From the NCBI RefSeq assembly GCF_900113695.1, contig NZ_FOQH01000014.1, forward strand, positions 1-64,000: 64,000 nucleotides of DNA, written 5' to 3'. Positions 16,763 through 23,795 of this stretch are shown here, one piece after another. The notes under the pieces were generated by a model that ran no database searches, was not told where the DNA came from, and was given only the letters and a program-made list of their open reading frames with translations. Origin of the DNA: Albimonas pacifica. GTDB lineage: Bacteria; Pseudomonadota; Alphaproteobacteria; Rhodobacterales; Rhodobacteraceae. The position numbers were made by a program, and so were the translations under genes. The first letter of the stretch is position 1, and each line of letters opens with the position of its first letter.

Positions 16763-16990
16763 CGCCGCCTCGGTCTGCTGCCTTCCCGGGGCTTCTACCA
16801 CGAAACGCGCGCGCGTCCAGCGGGCCGGGTGACGCGGCAGGCGGGCGATGAGGCGGCGATGAACGGCCCCCGGGCGCCTTGCCGCGGCGCCGCATAGACG
16901 CTCGCAATGCCGGGCCGGGCGGGCCATAAAACCTCTCGCGCAGGGCGTCGCCCGGCGCGCCGCAGGCCCGAAGACCTCCCGGAGCAACAG

Positions 16991-18484
16991 ATGCCCAAGC
17001 CGCTTCCCGCCGTCGCCGCCAACACCTGGGACGAGCTGCGCGAGCCGATGATCGTGCCCACGGGCTTCCGCGAGTACGACGCCCGCTGGCGCTTCCCGCA
17101 GGAGATCAACCTGCCCGGCATGACCGCGCTGGGCCTGGGGCTGGGCACGCAGATGCACGAGGCCGGCGTGCCGCTGCGCATCGCGGTGGGCAACGACTAC
17201 CGCTCCTATTCGCTGAGCATCAAGAACGCGCTGATGCTGGGGCTGATGCAGGCGGGGATCGAGGTGCTGGACATCGGGCCCGCGGTCTCGCCGATGGCCT
17301 ATTTCGCGCAGTTCCACCTGGATGCGGCGGTGGCGATGGTCACCGCCTCGCACAATCCCAACGGCTGGACCGGGGTGAAGATGGGCTTCCACAGGCCCCT
17401 GACCCACGGGCCGGACGAGATGGCGCGCCTGAAGGCGATCGTGCTGAACGGCGAGGGCGTGGAGCGGCCCGGCGGCTCGATCAGGCGGGTCGACGGGGTG
17501 CGCGAGGCCTATCTCGACGACCTGGTCGGGGACTTCAAGCTCTCGCGCCCGCTGAAGGTCGTCTGCGCCTGCGGGAACGGCACCGCCTCGCATTTCGCGC
17601 CTGAGCTGCTGGCGCGCATCGGGGCCGAGGTCGTGCCGCTGCACTGCGGGCTGGACTACGACTTTCCCAACTACAACCCCAACCCCGAGGCGATGGAGAT
17701 GCTCCATGACATGTCCCGGGCGGTGCGGGAGAGCGGGGCCGACCTGGCGCTGGGCTTCGACGGGGACGGCGACCGCTGCGGGGTGGTGGACGACGAGGGC
17801 GACGAGATCTTCGCCGACAAGGTGGGCGTGATCCTGGCGCGCGACCTGGCGCCGATGCACCCCGGCGCGACCTTCGTCGCGGACGTGAAATCGACCGGGC
17901 TCTTCGCCTCGGACCCCGAGCTGAAGGCGCACGGGATCAAGGCGGATTACTGGAAGACCGGCCACTCCCACATGAAGCGGCGGGTGAAGGAGCTGGGGGC
18001 GCTGGCCGGCTTCGAGAAGTCGGGCCACTACTTCCTCGCCGAGCCGATCGGGCGCGGCTACGACTGCGGGATGCGGGTTGCGGTGGAGATCTGCAAGGCG
18101 CTGGACCGCAATCCGACCAAGTCGATGTCCGACCTCAAGCACGCGCTGCCCAAGACCTGGTCGACGCCGACCATGTCGCCGTTCTGCCCGGACGGGGAGA
18201 AATACGGCGTCATCGACCGGCTGGCCGCGACGCTGACCGCGATGGCGCAGGCGGGCGAGAGCCTGGCGGGCCGGAAAATCGTCGAGGCGATCACCGTCAA
18301 CGGCGCCCGCCTGATGCTGGAGAACGGGGCCTGGGGCCTGGTGCGCGCCTCCTCGAACACCCCCAACCTGGTGGTGGTCTGCGAGAGCCCGGACTCCGAG
18401 GCCGAGATGCGCGCGATCTTCGAGGACCTCGACGCGATCATCCGCACCGAGCCGACGGTCGGGGAGTACGACCAGAAGATCTGA
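16991..18484 (+). CDS. Phosphomannomutase/phosphoglucomutase
   Basis: The 497-residue enzyme belongs to the alpha-D-phosphohexomutase superfamily, interconverting hexose 1- and 6-phosphates for glycan and polysaccharide precursors. The phosphoserine loop is TASHNPNGWTG (S120), the metal loop DGDGDR (D257, D259, D261), the sugar loop around GFEKSGHY, and the C-terminal phosphate loop RASSNTPNLVVV. The specific substrate (mannose or glucose) cannot be told from sequence alone. ATG 16991 is chosen over an upstream in-frame ATG at 16907 because CCCGGAG precedes it and homology starts there. It is divergent from NDUFA12, with a repeat element downstream. Confidence 0.93.
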   Translation: MPKPLPAVAANTWDELREPMIVPTGFREYDARWRFPQEINLPGMTALGLGLGTQMHEAGVPLRIAVGNDYRSYSLSIKNALMLGLMQAGIEVLDIGPAVSPMAYFAQFHLDAAVAMVTASHNPNGWTGVKMGFHRPLTHGPDEMARLKAIVLNGEGVERPGGSIRRVDGVREAYLDDLVGDFKLSRPLKVVCACGNGTASHFAPELLARIGAEVVPLHCGLDYDFPNYNPNPEAMEMLHDMSRAVRESGADLALGFDGDGDRCGVVDDEGDEIFADKVGVILARDLAPMHPGATFVADVKSTGLFASDPELKAHGIKADYWKTGHSHMKRRVKELGALAGFEKSGHYFLAEPIGRGYDCGMRVAVEICKALDRNPTKSMSDLKHALPKTWSTPTMSPFCPDGEKYGVIDRLAATLTAMAQAGESLAGRKIVEAITVNGARLMLENGAWGLVRASSNTPNLVVVCESPDSEAEMRAIFEDLDAIIRTEPTVGEYDQKI

Positions 18485-18508
18485 CGCAAGGCCGTCTCCC
18501 GGGTCCGG

Positions 18509-18774
18509 AGGCGCCCTGCGGGCGGGCTTGGGCCTTGGGGGGGCGGGGCGCCTGGATCGGGGGAGGGCGGAAGCCTCCGGCGGGCTCCTGACTCACCCGG
18601 GAACAGGGCCGCGCCTGTTCCCCGCAGCCGTCCGTCGCCGATGGATGCCTGAGCGACTCGCCCCCTCCGGTCAAGGACAAGCCCCGCTTCGCGGGGTCGC
18701 TGCGCGATCCTTGACCGGAGGGGGCGAGTCGCTCTTTCCGGCATCCGCGACGGACGGCTCCGGGGAACAGGCGC
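18509..18774 (-). repeat. Composite palindromic intergenic element, copy 2 (inverted)
   Basis: The 164-bp palindrome at 18611-18774 is preceded by the 26-base module at 18573-18598 and the 22-base module at 18509-18530. Each is the exact reverse complement of the modules that follow copy 1, so the whole element is present in mirror orientation. The inner stem here is CCCCGC-GAA-GCGGGG (on the minus strand). That differs in sequence from copy 1 but keeps the pairing. It occupies much of the 564-bp gap 18485-19048. The remainder, 18775-19048, shows only GC-rich sequence and a GGAAAGGAAC ribosome site for mlaD. Confidence 0.9.
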
Positions 18775-19048
18775 TTCGCGAGGGGGGGCGTTCCGGGCGC
18801 CCGGGGGCGGGCGGCGCCGGGCCCCGGGGGGTTGCGCTGCGCGCGAGGGCGCCCATCTGCGAGGGCTCGAGACCCCGTGCGCGCGGCCGTACGGGCGCCG
18901 CGCAGGGCGCGTGCGGGGCTGCGGCGGCGTCGCGGATTGCGCAATCCGCCCGCAGGCGGCAACCTGCCGCCGAAATTTCGCCCGGGTCCTGTGATCCCCG
19001 GGCAGGCGACGAAGCAGGCAGGCGCGCCCGGGCGCGGAAAGGAACACG

Positions 19049-19504
19049 ATGGCGAGCAGCGCGGCGGAGACCCTGATCGGGGCGGCGGTGATCGCGGTGG
19101 CCGCCGGATTCCTCGTCTACGGCGCCCAGACCGCGGACCTGGGGCCCGGCGGCTCGGACCGCTACGAGCTCAAGGCCGCGTTCCGCAAGGTCGAAGGTGT
19201 GTCGGTCGGCGCCGACGTCAAGATCGCCGGAGTGAAGGTCGGATCGGTGTCCTCTCTGGAGCTCGATCCCTCCACCTACCAGGCCGTCGCCATGCTCAGC
19301 ATCGACGGGTCGGTGAAGCTGCCCGACGACTCCGACGCCGCCATCCAGTCCGAAGGCCTGCTGGGCGGCAATTACGTCGCGATCACGCCGGGCGGCTCGG
19401 ACCTGATGCTCGCCCCGGGGGAGGAGATCCTCTACACCCAGGGCTCGGTGAACCTGATGGACCTGGTGGGGCGGGCGATCTCCTCGGCGGGGGCCTCGGA
19501 TTGA
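19049..19504 (+). CDS. mlaD: MlaD-type lipid transport protein, MCE domain
   Basis: The 151-residue protein has one N-terminal membrane segment (residues 6-25) and a single MCE domain (about 38-117: YELKAAFRKVEGVSVGADVKIAGVKVG...). It ends with the Gly-rich NLMDLVGRAISS tail. MlaD hexamers sit in the inner membrane and pass phospholipids between membranes with the MlaFEB ATPase complex. No mlaF, mlaE or mlaB gene is adjacent, so those partners must be elsewhere. GGAAAGGAAC precedes the ATG. Its TGA overlaps the TTG start of the next gene (TTGA at 19501-19504). MlaD, the methyltransferase and the DUF2155 gene therefore form one tightly overlapped operon. Confidence 0.92.
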   Translation: MASSAAETLIGAAVIAVAAGFLVYGAQTADLGPGGSDRYELKAAFRKVEGVSVGADVKIAGVKVGSVSSLELDPSTYQAVAMLSIDGSVKLPDDSDAAIQSEGLLGGNYVAITPGGSDLMLAPGEEILYTQGSVNLMDLVGRAISSAGASD

Positions 19505-20286
19505 CCCGCGCCCCCGCTCCTGAACAGGCCGCCCCCGACCACTGGGACGCCAGGGGCTATGCCCGGGCCGCGCGGTTCGTCTCGGACCTCGGCGCGCCGG
19601 TGGCGGCGCTGCTCGATCCGCGCCCGGGCGAGCGGATCCTGGACCTCGGCTGCGGCGACGGCGCGCTGACGGCGCGGCTGGCCGAGGCGGGCGCGCGCGT
19701 CACCGGCGTCGACGCCTCGCCCGACATGGTCGCCGCCGCCCGGGCGCGCGGGATCGAGGCGCAGGTGATGGACGCCGCCGCGCTGACCTTCGCGCGCGAG
19801 TTCGACGCCGTCTTCTCCAACGCCGCCCTGCACTGGATGACGGACGCCGAAGCCGTGCTCGCCGGCGTGGCCCGCGCCCTCGTCCCCGGCGGCCGCTTCG
19901 TGGCCGAGCAGGGGGGCATGGGCAACGTGGCCGCCATCCGCACCGCCCTGATCGCGGTGCTGGCCGAGGAAGGCGTGAGCACCACGCTCCACGACGTCTG
20001 GCGCTTCCCCTCGCCCGCCGAGCAGACGGCGGCGCTGGAAGCCGCGGGCTTCGTCGTGGAAACCATCGAGCTGATCCCCCGCCCCACCCCCGTCGCCGCG
20101 GGGATGGAGCAGTGGCTGGCCGTGCTGGCCGCCCCGGCGCTGGCCAAGCTCCCCGAAGCGCGGCGCGAGGCCGCCCGCGCCCGGGTCGCCGCCCTCGCCG
20201 CCCCCGCCCTGCGCGACGGCGCCGGGAACTGGACCGCCGACTACGTGCGTCTGCGCTTTCGCGCGCGACTGGAGAGAGCCGAATGA
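19501..20286 (+). CDS. Class I SAM-dependent methyltransferase (trans-aconitate/UbiE-like)
   Basis: The 261-residue product has motif I ILDLGCGDG near residues 46-54, an acidic ribose-binding residue in VTGVDASPDMV, and the SNAALHWMTDAEAVLAGVARAL region. That region is typical of the trans-aconitate methyltransferase-like group (Methyltransf_11/25). The substrate is unknown. No ATG or GTG in frame fits. TTG 19501 overlapping the mlaD stop is the best start and gives a complete domain. It ends in an ATGA overlap with the DUF2155 gene. Being wedged between mlaD and DUF2155 suggests co-expression with envelope functions, but not a specific reaction. Confidence 0.85.
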   Translation: MTRAPAPEQAAPDHWDARGYARAARFVSDLGAPVAALLDPRPGERILDLGCGDGALTARLAEAGARVTGVDASPDMVAAARARGIEAQVMDAAALTFAREFDAVFSNAALHWMTDAEAVLAGVARALVPGGRFVAEQGGMGNVAAIRTALIAVLAEEGVSTTLHDVWRFPSPAEQTAALEAAGFVVETIELIPRPTPVAAGMEQWLAVLAAPALAKLPEARREAARARVAALAAPALRDGAGNWTADYVRLRFRARLERAE

Positions 20287-20984
20287 CCCTCGGACCGATC
20301 CGCATCCCCCGCCGCTGGCGGCCCCGCGCGGGCCTGCTTCTGGCGCTGGCCGTCTCGGCCCCTGCGCTGGCCCTGGCCCAGGCCCAGGGGGCGACCTCGC
20401 CCACGATCTCGCTGGCCCAGGCCCCCTCGGGCATCGAGACCTGGACCGAGCGCCGCGCCGCGCCCGAAAGCGCGCTGCCCGGCGCCCAGGGGGCCGCGCT
20501 GCAGAACACCCAGGGGCCGATGGGCCTCGAGGAGGTCACGCCCGGGCGCGACGTGCCCGCGGGCGACCGCGGCTCGTTGAACGACAACTTCCGCCAGGTC
20601 CCCCGGGACGAGGCCGGACGCCTGCGCGAATACGAGCCGCCCAAGCCCGAGCGCCGGCCTTCGGTCGCGATGGAGGGGGCGCGGCTCAAGGTCCTCGACA
20701 AGATGACCGGCCAGGTGGACGAGATCGACCTCAAGGTCGGCGAGACCCGGGTCGAGGACCGGCTGGAGCTCGCGCTGCTGACGTGCCGCGCGCCGGAGGA
20801 GGACGTCCGCCAGGACGCCTTCGCCTATCTCGAGATCCGCGACCTGCGCGAGGATGCGCCGCGCTTCGCGGGGTGGATGTTCGCCTCCTCCCCCGCGCTG
20901 TCGGCCATGGACCACGCGCGCTACGACGTCTGGGTGCTGAGCTGCAACGCGAGGCCGGGCGAGGCGTCGCCGGGCAGCGAGTAG
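20283..20984 (+). CDS. DUF2155 domain-containing exported protein
   Basis: The 233-residue product has a signal peptide ([20 protein letters not shown]), an Ala/Pro/Glu-rich linker to about residue 125, and a C-terminal DUF2155 domain ([21 protein letters not shown]..., ...[10 protein letters not shown]...[27 protein letters not shown]). Two cysteines (TCRAPE and SCNARP) could form a disulfide. Function is unknown. The domain is typical of Alphaproteobacteria and often lies beside aat, as here. ATG 20283 overlaps the previous stop. Its last 64 bases overlap the 3' end of the convergent aat gene. Confidence 0.9.
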   Translation: MTLGPIRIPRRWRPRAGLLLALAVSAPALALAQAQGATSPTISLAQAPSGIETWTERRAAPESALPGAQGAALQNTQGPMGLEEVTPGRDVPAGDRGSLNDNFRQVPRDEAGRLREYEPPKPERRPSVAMEGARLKVLDKMTGQVDEIDLKVGETRVEDRLELALLTCRAPEEDVRQDAFAYLEIRDLREDAPRFAGWMFASSPALSAMDHARYDVWVLSCNARPGEASPGSE

Positions 20985-21577
20985 AAGTCGGCCCGCGACT
21001 TCACCGCCTCCTCCAGCATCTGGTGGTAGCGGGCGCGGGAGATCTCGATCGCGCCCAGGCGGCTGAGGTGGGCGGTCACGAACTGCGTGTCGAGCAGCTT
21101 GAATCCGCCCGCCCGCAGCCGCGCCACCAGCCACACCAGCGCGATCTTGGAGGCGTCGGTGCGGGTCGAGAACATCGACTCCCCGAAGAACGCCGCGCCG
21201 AGCTGCACGCCGTAGAGGCCGCCCGCCAGTTCGCCGTCCATCCAGATCTCGACCGAATGGGCGTAGCCCAGCCGGTGCAGCGTGCCGTAGAGCTCGCGGA
21301 TCTCGGGGTTGATCCAGGTCTCCTCGCGCGCCGCGCAGCCGTCGAGCACCTGCTCGAACGCGCGGTCCACGGTGCAGACGTGCCCGTCGCGCTTCATCCG
21401 CTTGGCGAGGCTTTTCGGCACGTGCAGCCCGTCGAGCGGCAGGATTCCGCGCCGCTTGGGGTCGACCCAGAAGATGTCGTCCGCGTCCGCCGACTGGGCC
21501 ATCGGGAACACGCCGGCCGAATAGGCCCGCAGAAGCAGGGTCGGGGTGATCTCCAGCGGTTCGATGGGCTCGCTCAT
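20921..21577 (-). CDS. aat: Leucyl/phenylalanyl-tRNA--protein transferase
   Basis: The 218-residue enzyme adds Leu or Phe from aminoacyl-tRNA to proteins with N-terminal Arg or Lys, marking them for ClpAP degradation (N-degron pathway). Family segments are [13 protein letters not shown], the [22 protein letters not shown] block, [30 protein letters not shown] and the [15 protein letters not shown] region. ATG 21577 gives the usual start ([13 protein letters not shown] at about residue 10). The frame is open far upstream, but without similarity. The 3' end overlaps the convergent DUF2155 gene by 64 bp, so each stop codon lies inside the other gene. Confidence 0.96.
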   Translation of the reverse strand: MSEPIEPLEITPTLLLRAYSAGVFPMAQSADADDIFWVDPKRRGILPLDGLHVPKSLAKRMKRDGHVCTVDRAFEQVLDGCAAREETWINPEIRELYGTLHRLGYAHSVEIWMDGELAGGLYGVQLGAAFFGESMFSTRTDASKIALVWLVARLRAGGFKLLDTQFVTAHLSRLGAIEISRARYHQMLEEAVKSRADFYSLPGDASPGLALQLSTQTS

Positions 21578-21723
21578 CGCGGCGGACGCTCCTGACCGGA
21601 AGCCGAAGGATAGGCACGGGCCGCGGGGCTGCGCAACTTTTCGTGGCGGCAACCGGCCGGCGAACAGCCGCAGCGGGCGGTCTCGGGCGGCGGATCGCGC
21701 CTCGCGGCGGGGCGAGGGGGGCC

Positions 21724-22773
21724 TCAGGCCTGTTCGGGGGCCGGGGGCTCGGGCAGGGGCGGCGCCACGCCCCGCGCCAGCGGGCGGTAGCCCAGGCGCA
21801 CCATGCGCAGGGCCGCGGCGGGGTGCAGGACCTCGCCGTTCTCGGGATGCACGCGGCGACGCTCGCGGATCACGAACATCTGGCCCGAGCCGCGCCGCGC
21901 GCCGCGCATCGGCGCGGTGGCGTCGGGCATGACCCGCTCGCGCCAGTCGGGGGGCAGGGGCAGCCCCAGGGCCTCCGACCGCTCCAGCATCCAGTTCAGC
22001 GACAGGTCGGCCAGCGGACGGGCGGCCTGGAAATGGCCGATATGCCCGCCGACGTCGCCATGGGCGCCGGGGAACCAGACCTGCTCGACCCGACCCGGGT
22101 GCAGGTGGTCGAGCCGCCAGATCTCCGGCCGAAACGCCACCCGGTCCTCGTCCAGCGCCAGCGCGTGCAGCCCGTGGCCGACGTGAGAGCCGAGGTGGTG
22201 GTCGTGGAACTCGGTCGCCATCGGGTGCAGGAAGGACAGCACCGGCCAGGGAATGCCCAGCGCCTTCACCGTGTCCCAGACCCCGATCACGTCGATCAGC
22301 GCGGGCTCGGGGTGGCCGTGCAGGGCGCGGAACGCCGCCGCCCGGTCGCGGTCGCCGGCTTCGTAGAGGCGGAAGGACCGCTCCACCCGCCGCTGGATCG
22401 CCCGCTCGGGGCGCAGCAGGCCCACGAAGCCGATCAGCCCGGCCAGCGAGCGCACCGCGTAGGCGCCCCGGGAATAGCCGTAGAGGAAGATCCGGTCCCC
22501 CGGCCGCCAGCGCGACGACAGCCGCGCGTAGCCGTCGAGGATCGCGTCGTTCAGCCCCAGCCCGATCGCCGCCCGCAGCCAGCCCCTCGGCCCGCGCCCC
22601 TGCACGCCGGGATGGTGGTCGACCCGCAGGCCCGCGCGCGGCCCGCCCCGGGTCAGCATCCGGAACAGGCGGCCGGCATGGGTCTCCTGCCCCGGTTCCA
22701 GCGAGGACAGGGTCCCGTCGACGATGAAGACATGGGTGCGCGGGGGGCGGGGAGGGGAGGCGGGCTCGGTCAT
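21724..22773 (-). CDS. DUF2235 family alpha/beta hydrolase-like protein
   Basis: The 349-residue protein carries the DUF2235 fold shared with Tle1-type phospholipase effectors. It has an N-terminal [10 protein letters not shown], the nucleophile elbow [14 protein letters not shown] (serine in G-x-S-x-G), VWDTVKALG and a C-terminal [11 protein letters not shown] containing the candidate catalytic aspartate/histidine region. No signal peptide is evident and no VgrG, Hcp or immunity-like gene is adjacent. A type VI effector role is therefore not supported, and a cytosolic hydrolase is the plain reading. ATG 22773 is chosen because similarity begins a few residues later. Confidence 0.85.
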   Translation of the reverse strand: MTEPASPPRPPRTHVFIVDGTLSSLEPGQETHAGRLFRMLTRGGPRAGLRVDHHPGVQGRGPRGWLRAAIGLGLNDAILDGYARLSSRWRPGDRIFLYGYSRGAYAVRSLAGLIGFVGLLRPERAIQRRVERSFRLYEAGDRDRAAAFRALHGHPEPALIDVIGVWDTVKALGIPWPVLSFLHPMATEFHDHHLGSHVGHGLHALALDEDRVAFRPEIWRLDHLHPGRVEQVWFPGAHGDVGGHIGHFQAARPLADLSLNWMLERSEALGLPLPPDWRERVMPDATAPMRGARRGSGQMFVIRERRRVHPENGEVLHPAAALRMVRLGYRPLARGVAPPLPEPPAPEQA

Positions 22774-23125
22774 GGCGGCGGCCCGGAGGGGCCGGGAGAT
22801 CTCCGGACGGGGGCGGGGACCCGGAAAGTGGGGGGCGAGGGGGCCCCGGTGCAAGAGGCGGCGATGCGGCCGGCAGAATCGCTGCGATGCAGCGAAAGCG
22901 GCGGCGCGGCGCCGGGACCCGGGCGCCCGGGCGCCGGGGCGGAGGCGGTCCGGCGCCCGTCCGGCGCCGATCCGGCGATGCTACGGATCCCGGATCGAAT
23001 GCCTCGGATTGCTCCCATCCTCCGCCCGGTTTGCGCCTCATTTACCCCCGACGTGGCACATCGAACCCGTGGGAAGCGGCGCGGCAGGGAACCGGCCGCA
23101 GGAACGAGCGGAGCGTTGGACAGAG
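22774..23125. other. Gene-free GC-rich stretch
   Basis: These 352 bp lie between the divergent DUF2235 gene and a small hypothetical. They contain runs of CCGGGCGCCCGGGCG type near 22915-22945 and no recognisable promoter, RNA or repeat shared with the other intergenic elements. Several open frames here overlap each other and look like composition artefacts. Confidence 0.4.
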
Positions 23126-23485
23126 ATGCGTGACCTGATCTTCATGGATTGCGGCCCCGAGGCCGCCGAGCAGGCCGAGCTGTGGGCTGGCGGCGCCCTG
23201 GCGCGCGCCGGCGTGTCGGAGGCGGAGGCCGCCGCCTCGGCCGCCCGCCTGGCCGAGGGCGTGCGCGCCGCGGCCGCGGCCTTCGAGGCGCAGGGCGGCG
23301 GCGCCCGGCCCCAGGCGATGCTGGTGCTCAGCGACGAGGGCGGCCGCCTGTCCTTCGAACTGGTGGCCGACGGCCGCCTGCCGCGCAACGCCGCCTGCGC
23401 CTGCGGCGAGGGCGCCTGGACGCCGGCCGACCGCGCCGCCGCCGGCGACGGCGCCGTGCGCCTGACCATGGCCGCCGTCGCCTGA
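23126..23485 (+). CDS. Small conserved-looking hypothetical protein
   Basis: The family is not recognised. The 119-residue product starts MRDLIFMDCGPEAAEQAELW. It is Ala/Glu-rich with a long helical middle (SEAEAAASAARLAEGVRAAA) and then a beta stretch (AMLVLSDEGGRLSFELVADG). It ends with two closely spaced cysteines in AACACGEGAW. No signal peptide or membrane segment is seen. Codon positions show the strong third-position GC of real genes here, which supports coding. It stands alone, and a long perfect palindrome lies 200 bp downstream. Confidence 0.6.
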   Translation: MRDLIFMDCGPEAAEQAELWAGGALARAGVSEAEAAASAARLAEGVRAAAAAFEAQGGGARPQAMLVLSDEGGRLSFELVADGRLPRNAACACGEGAWTPADRAAAGDGAVRLTMAAVA

Positions 23486-23684
23486 GCCGCACGCCGCGGC
23501 GCGGCCGGGACAGGGACCTTGGCGGTCCCGCCCGCCCGCCCGTCGCAAGCCGCAGGTCGCCCGGCGCAGGACGGACGCGCGACGTGGATCGCCCGGTAGG
23601 ACGTCCGCGGCCCCCATCCCTCGCCCGCCGTGGCGTGGCGCGGAGCGCCCGGACCGATGGTCCGAGAGCCGGCCCCGGAATGAC

Positions 23685-23714
23685 GCAAGGCGCGCCCCGC
23701 GGGGCGCGCCTTGC
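23685..23714. terminator. Perfect 30-nt palindrome, bidirectional terminator
   Basis: The two 15-base halves (23685-23699 and 23700-23714, beginning GCAAGGCGCG) are exact reverse complements. The element sits in the 310-bp gap between the small hypothetical (ends 23485) and the convergent hydroxylase gene (ends 23796). No gene is seen in the rest of the gap. Confidence 0.7.
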
Positions 23715-23795
23715 TGGTTTCAGCGCCGGCGGCTCGCCCGCGCGGCGACGGGGCAGGCGGCGCCGCGCCGACCCCCGCGCCCCCGCGCCGCCGTC

